64,000 nt of DNA from Microplitis mediator (taxonomy: Eukaryota > Arthropoda > Insecta > Hymenoptera > Braconidae). Below are positions 60,562 to 64,000 of this stretch, piece by piece (the first letter of the stretch is position 1; every line of letters begins with the position of its first letter). Location: positions 13,457,828 through 13,521,827 of the forward strand of contig NC_079978.1 in the NCBI RefSeq assembly GCF_029852145.1, in the 5' to 3' direction. Made by a program: the position numbers and the translations under genes. Under the pieces are notes generated by a model. The model was not told the DNA's origin, did no database searches, and saw only the letters and a list, made by a program, of their open reading frames with translations.

Positions 60562-60690
60562 AATATAATAATAATAAGATAATGTAATTGTCCCAATACT
60601 TAACAAAAAAATAATAATAATAATACTAATAGTAATACCAATACTAATAATAATAATAATAATAATAATAAAAATAAAATCAAAAATAAA
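60562..60690. repeat. (AAT)n low-complexity tract
   Basis: AATAATAATA runs with CTAATAG interruptions follow the tRNA-like sequence, possibly a SINE tail. Confidence 0.8.
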
Positions 60691-60699
60691 AAAATACGT

Positions 60700-61250
60700 A
60701 AGAAAAAAAATTTTTTTAAAAATTAATTATTGATGAAATAATTTAAGGCAATGTTCACTTAATGCAGATTACTGTTTTTTTTGGATCAATGCAATACAGC
60801 AACTTGAAACAATTCGATTTTTTATTGAATCAATTGCAAGGACAGTTTCAACGGACCTACAAAAATATTACTTTCAACACTAAAATTCATTTGCTTCAAT
60901 AAAATTTTGACTTAACTGAAAATTCATACTTTCAATCACCTTACAATTTACTTTGAGTGAAATTTTTAATTATTTTATATAAAACAAAAATCATTATTGT
61001 ATCAACAGTTTCAATGACTTGAACTAATTTCTATTTTTTTTTAAATGAAAAAAGTTATTGAGTCATATCAAATCCTATAGAGTTAGTTCAAACAACTTGG
61101 TACCTTCCCTCAAGAAACTCTCAGTTGAAGCAAAATATACTGTCAAACGTAGAGGGCGGTAGACTCAATCGCTTGACGCGCTTGGCTGTATCCAAACGCA
61201 AGGAGTACTTGAGCCAAACGAATCCGGTTTGACGTCAGGAATCTTTTTTT
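60700..61250. other. right part of CACTGTAAAAAA element
   Basis: AT-rich, then a GC-richer stretch (61135-61240: AACGTAGAGGGCGGTAG, TTGACGCGCTTGGC). No gene. Confidence 0.4.
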
Positions 61251-61397
61251 ACAGTGTACAATTCAAATGACATATTGTTTTTAATCGTCATCCTTAGCTA
61301 GAGTATTAATATATTCTTCAGTCAATGTTACAGCGGTTTCTGCAGTATCATTCTCTTAAAATCAGAAATAGTGGAAACCACTAAAAAATATATAATG

Positions 61398-62797
61398 TGT
61401 GACGTTACATTGCCGAGGGGGTGGAGTTGAAGGTTGGAGTACGTGTAAGTCGGTGTGATAGTGAGGGAAAAAGTGAGTAAGTGTGTCGAGTTGAGTTTAG
61501 TGGATAATGAATAAAGAGTATATGGAGTATAAATGTGTACGGTTAGTTAAGTGTGTTATAGAGTACGTGTATGGTACGGAGTATGTTTTGGAGTGTCTGT
61601 GTGATGGAGCGTGGATTTAACGGGGGAGGTCTAGCTGTGTCGCGGATAGTGGCCAAGATAACGTGCCTCCCGACCAGTGATGACGACTAGGCCCAGGCTT
61701 AGCCCTCGGGGTTAACGTGGTGATCACGGAGGTGCGACTGAGATGTCGCCGCCCCTTCATGGTGGTACCCGAAGTTAGCTGGGGTATGGGTATGTGTACG
61801 GTTATTGGGGGGGATGGCAGGCCTCGTTTGCGATGCTCAAGGAAGCCAACAATTCGCTAACTTCGGATATCACGAGGAGTGACATCACGGGAAGGCCCGT
61901 GAGTCCACGGCTTGTATGTTTGTGAAGGTTAGAATGGATAAAGAAGCGAGAATGTGAGATTGAAAGAGATGGAGTGGAGTAAGCAAGTTAGAGTGGGAGA
62001 TTATCGTGTAACAGTTGTGCGAGTACCGTTGAGGAGAAAAGTTGAGACTTGGCGTCGCTCATGTACGAGTCGACCCAGTAGTCGAGTTTGGAGTCTTGGA
62101 GTAAGCGGTAGTGAGTCGGAGAGTCGCCATGGTGGACCTCGACTGCCACCCTAGACTTTCGTCGTTTTGGAGCCTGTAGCTCTGTGTATGGTGCTCTTGG
62201 AGCCGTCTGTCGTATTAATCAATTGTCGTAAGTTACCGCATTATTTATTTATATTTTATTTTATATTTCACCTAATAGTGTATTAAGTTTGTGATTCGTC
62301 GTCGTCGAGAGGTTCCCGATGTTGTATCCAGGTATTTATTTGCGTGATGTACCGAGAGTACTGGACCGCGGGTCTTTTGGGCCCTTCGCTTCGCTCTCGC
62401 GTCATCTTTATTGTATTTTATTTAGTTTTGTTTCGCTATTTTATGTCTTTTGTGTTAGTTAATTAATCGGCTTCTTTCGCATTGAAAGAACCGCGACCCT
62501 CTCTCCACAACCTAGCATACTGAGCGCACCAGGACATGCCGCTACCACCGGTCATGTCTCTTATCTCCAAAGGGTATAGTTTATAGGTTTTAATTTACGT
62601 GTACGTTTAGGCCGGTTGCCAATACCGGGGAAATAAAAGTCGGCTGGCGCCCGTCAGGATCTGGAGGAGATGAGAGGGGTGATTGGTAGGCGAAGTGTAA
62701 TGTAGCCCGATTTTGAGTAATTTGAGTTTTGAATTATTGGGTAATTTTATTGAGTAATTATGGGGTTTAATTAAGTATAAGAAAATATTACGTTACA
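61398..62797 (+). mobile_element. candidate solo LTR 2 (TSD AATG)
   Basis: It starts TGTGACGTTACATTGCC and ends ATTACGTTACA. The terminal inversion matches 8 of 10 bases. 61394-61397 and 62798-62801 are both AATG, a 4-bp target duplication. It is far GC-richer than its surroundings. AATAAA (about 62632) fits an LTR polyadenylation signal. 1400 bp, no attached internal domain. The 66-codon frame 61954-62154 has no recognisable motif. Confidence 0.6.
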
Positions 62798-62884
62798 AAT
62801 GGTATACTTATAGCTGTGAAACAGTGAATAGCACTGTTTCGGATTTAAGGAGTTGACTACTTCTAAGCGTTTAACAATTAAAAA

Positions 62885-63195
62885 AAAAAAATTTCCAAAT
62901 GCCACCAAAGAATGTTCAATGAAACAAAGTGTTAATCAGTATGTAAAAAAGTTTATTGAATCTGTTATGTTTTTCCCGATAAATTGCAAATTTTTTAACT
63001 TGAATCAACTCGTCAGTCTCATTATTTTTCAGTTATCCGAATTTTCGCAGTAATTTTTTCGATAGCACGGTTAAAATTGAATATTTATTGCAATAAACAA
63101 TTTACATTTATTTAAATAATGATAATTTTGCGGTCAAAGTAACAAAAAACAAATAAATTACTATGAGTTGAACTTTATCTTTGAATAACTTTTAA
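62885..63195 (-). repeat. inverted copy of 57466-57775
   Basis: Read on the minus strand, ACTGATTAACACTTTGTTTC and CATTGAACATTCTTTGGTGG match the family E tail at 57705-57765, with high identity over about 300 bp. Confidence 0.8.
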
Positions 63196-63517
63196 ATCAG
63201 TAAATTTATTAAAAAATCATAAGAGGCCATTTTGTAGAGCGTTTAATTTTGTTCAGTACCAAGACTTACACAATGAAAAATACATACTTTTAAACGCATA
63301 TAGCTATAAAATTCAAAACTAAAATATTTCTTTCTAACATTTTATCTTTTTTACATCTGTCAACCAAATGTGAAGTTTTTTCCTAGTTTCACACGCTCTC
63401 TAATTTTATGATTTTACAACTCTTTTACTCTCACGCTCACCAAAGCTACATATAATTTCTTTTCGTAAAATTATTTATTTTTGAGTCCTTACAAAAACCC
63501 TTTTTTTTATATATATA
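63196..63517. other. AT-rich spacer
   Basis: Nothing recognised. Confidence 0.3.
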
Positions 63518-63518
63518 C

Positions 63519-64000
63519 TAGGGTGCTTTGTTTGAGATGACTATTTTTTTTTTTCCAAGTCCCATGTCAAAATATCATTGTACACATTGAAAAAAAATTC
63601 TCACCAAAGATGAGCTCTTAATTTTAATTTTAAGTACTCGCTAAATGAATTTGAAATTTTCCCATTTGATTAACACGTAAATTTTAATTTCATTTTTTCA
63701 ATTATCTATAGCTTTACGGCATTTCAAGATATTTGATTGATCATAGGTGGAAATCACAGAGGAATCGTTCCTCTTTGAAAGTGCTTGTAGCTAATTTATG
63801 TTTTGTAACCGACCTCACCGGTGAAAAATCTTAAATCCAATTTTTTCGCAAATTTCATAGCTTCTTTTATTTTACTCACAAACCATTAACTTTACGACAA
63901 AATTTTACAGGACTTTTTTTGTAGAAAATTTGATTTCCTGCAAAAGAAATCATGTGAGCCATTACCGTAGAGCTAGTAGTTTTCGAGATAAATCCAATTA
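63519..64000 (+). repeat. repeat beginning CTAGGGTGCT, runs off the window
   Basis: CTAGGGTGCTTTGTTTGAGA resembles the inverse of 7756-7774 (CTAGGGTGCTCCGAAAAAAA), suggesting an element end. AT-rich, no ORF. The other end is outside the window. Confidence 0.35.

Larger units (their letters stand above)
57952..61256. mobile_element. TA-flanked CACTGTAAAAAA-TIR element with nested palindrome
   Basis: CACTGTAAAAAATAAGG at the left and TCTTTTTTTACAGTG at the right, TA on both sides. The inner flanks share AAACTC/GAGTTT words in opposite orientation. It is interrupted by the 1.8-kb palindrome at 58488-60273, which makes the outer element older. A tRNA-like sequence and (AAT)n also lie inside. Confidence 0.7.

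Overview
The window looks like intronic or intergenic DNA from an AT-rich arthropod genome. The best evidence is one well-formed protein-coding exon (38752-38884, + strand). It encodes part of an immunoglobulin domain of the Sidestep type, with an intact acceptor and donor splice site. Sidestep-family proteins are insect cell-surface receptors for Beaten-path ligands in axon guidance, and their genes often have very long introns. The repeat landscape and composition would fit a hymenopteran such as a parasitoid wasp, but that is only an inference. I recognise no other host exon, so about 38 kb upstream and 25 kb downstream of this exon appear to be intron filled with transposable elements.

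Layout. 1-0.7 kb: truncated copy of an element with CCCGGG terminal inverted repeats (TIRs) and an internal tRNA-like sequence. 1.2-6.4 kb: a decayed Jockey-type non-LTR retrotransposon (zinc-knuckle ORF1; endonuclease and reverse transcriptase in ORF2), split by a 699-bp insertion with a 16-bp target-site duplication (TSD). 6.8-7.3 kb: a SINE whose head derives from 5S rRNA, with a perfect 21-bp TSD. 7.4-7.7 kb: a TA-flanked palindromic MITE. 8.7-36 kb: many copies of 'family A' (0.5-1.0 kb, conserved TAACTTCCCG terminal stem, internal GT/CA microsatellite), three copies of 'family B' (0.8-1.5 kb), a Tigger-like MITE, a 51-bp minisatellite and other TIR elements. 38-41 kb: the Sidestep-like exon, then a TA-flanked element carrying a fragment of a second LINE. 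42-47 kb: more TIR elements and GC-richer LTR-like blocks. 48-50 kb: an unknown ORF between arrays of GATCGG words, then a piggyBac-like MITE. 51.7-53.6 and 61.4-62.8 kb: two candidate solo LTRs with 4-bp TSDs. 54-56 kb: a TA-flanked element containing a coding-like segment. 56-57 kb: a complete CCCGGG-TIR element nested in another repeat. 58-61 kb: a 1.8-kb near-perfect palindrome nested in another TA-flanked element.

The genes do not form a pathway. What unifies the window is mobile DNA: nested insertions that give relative ages, several pol III-type promoter remnants (tRNA-like and 5S-like), and at least seven unrelated element families built from short self-complementary words. All family assignments come from reading the sequence; no database search was run.
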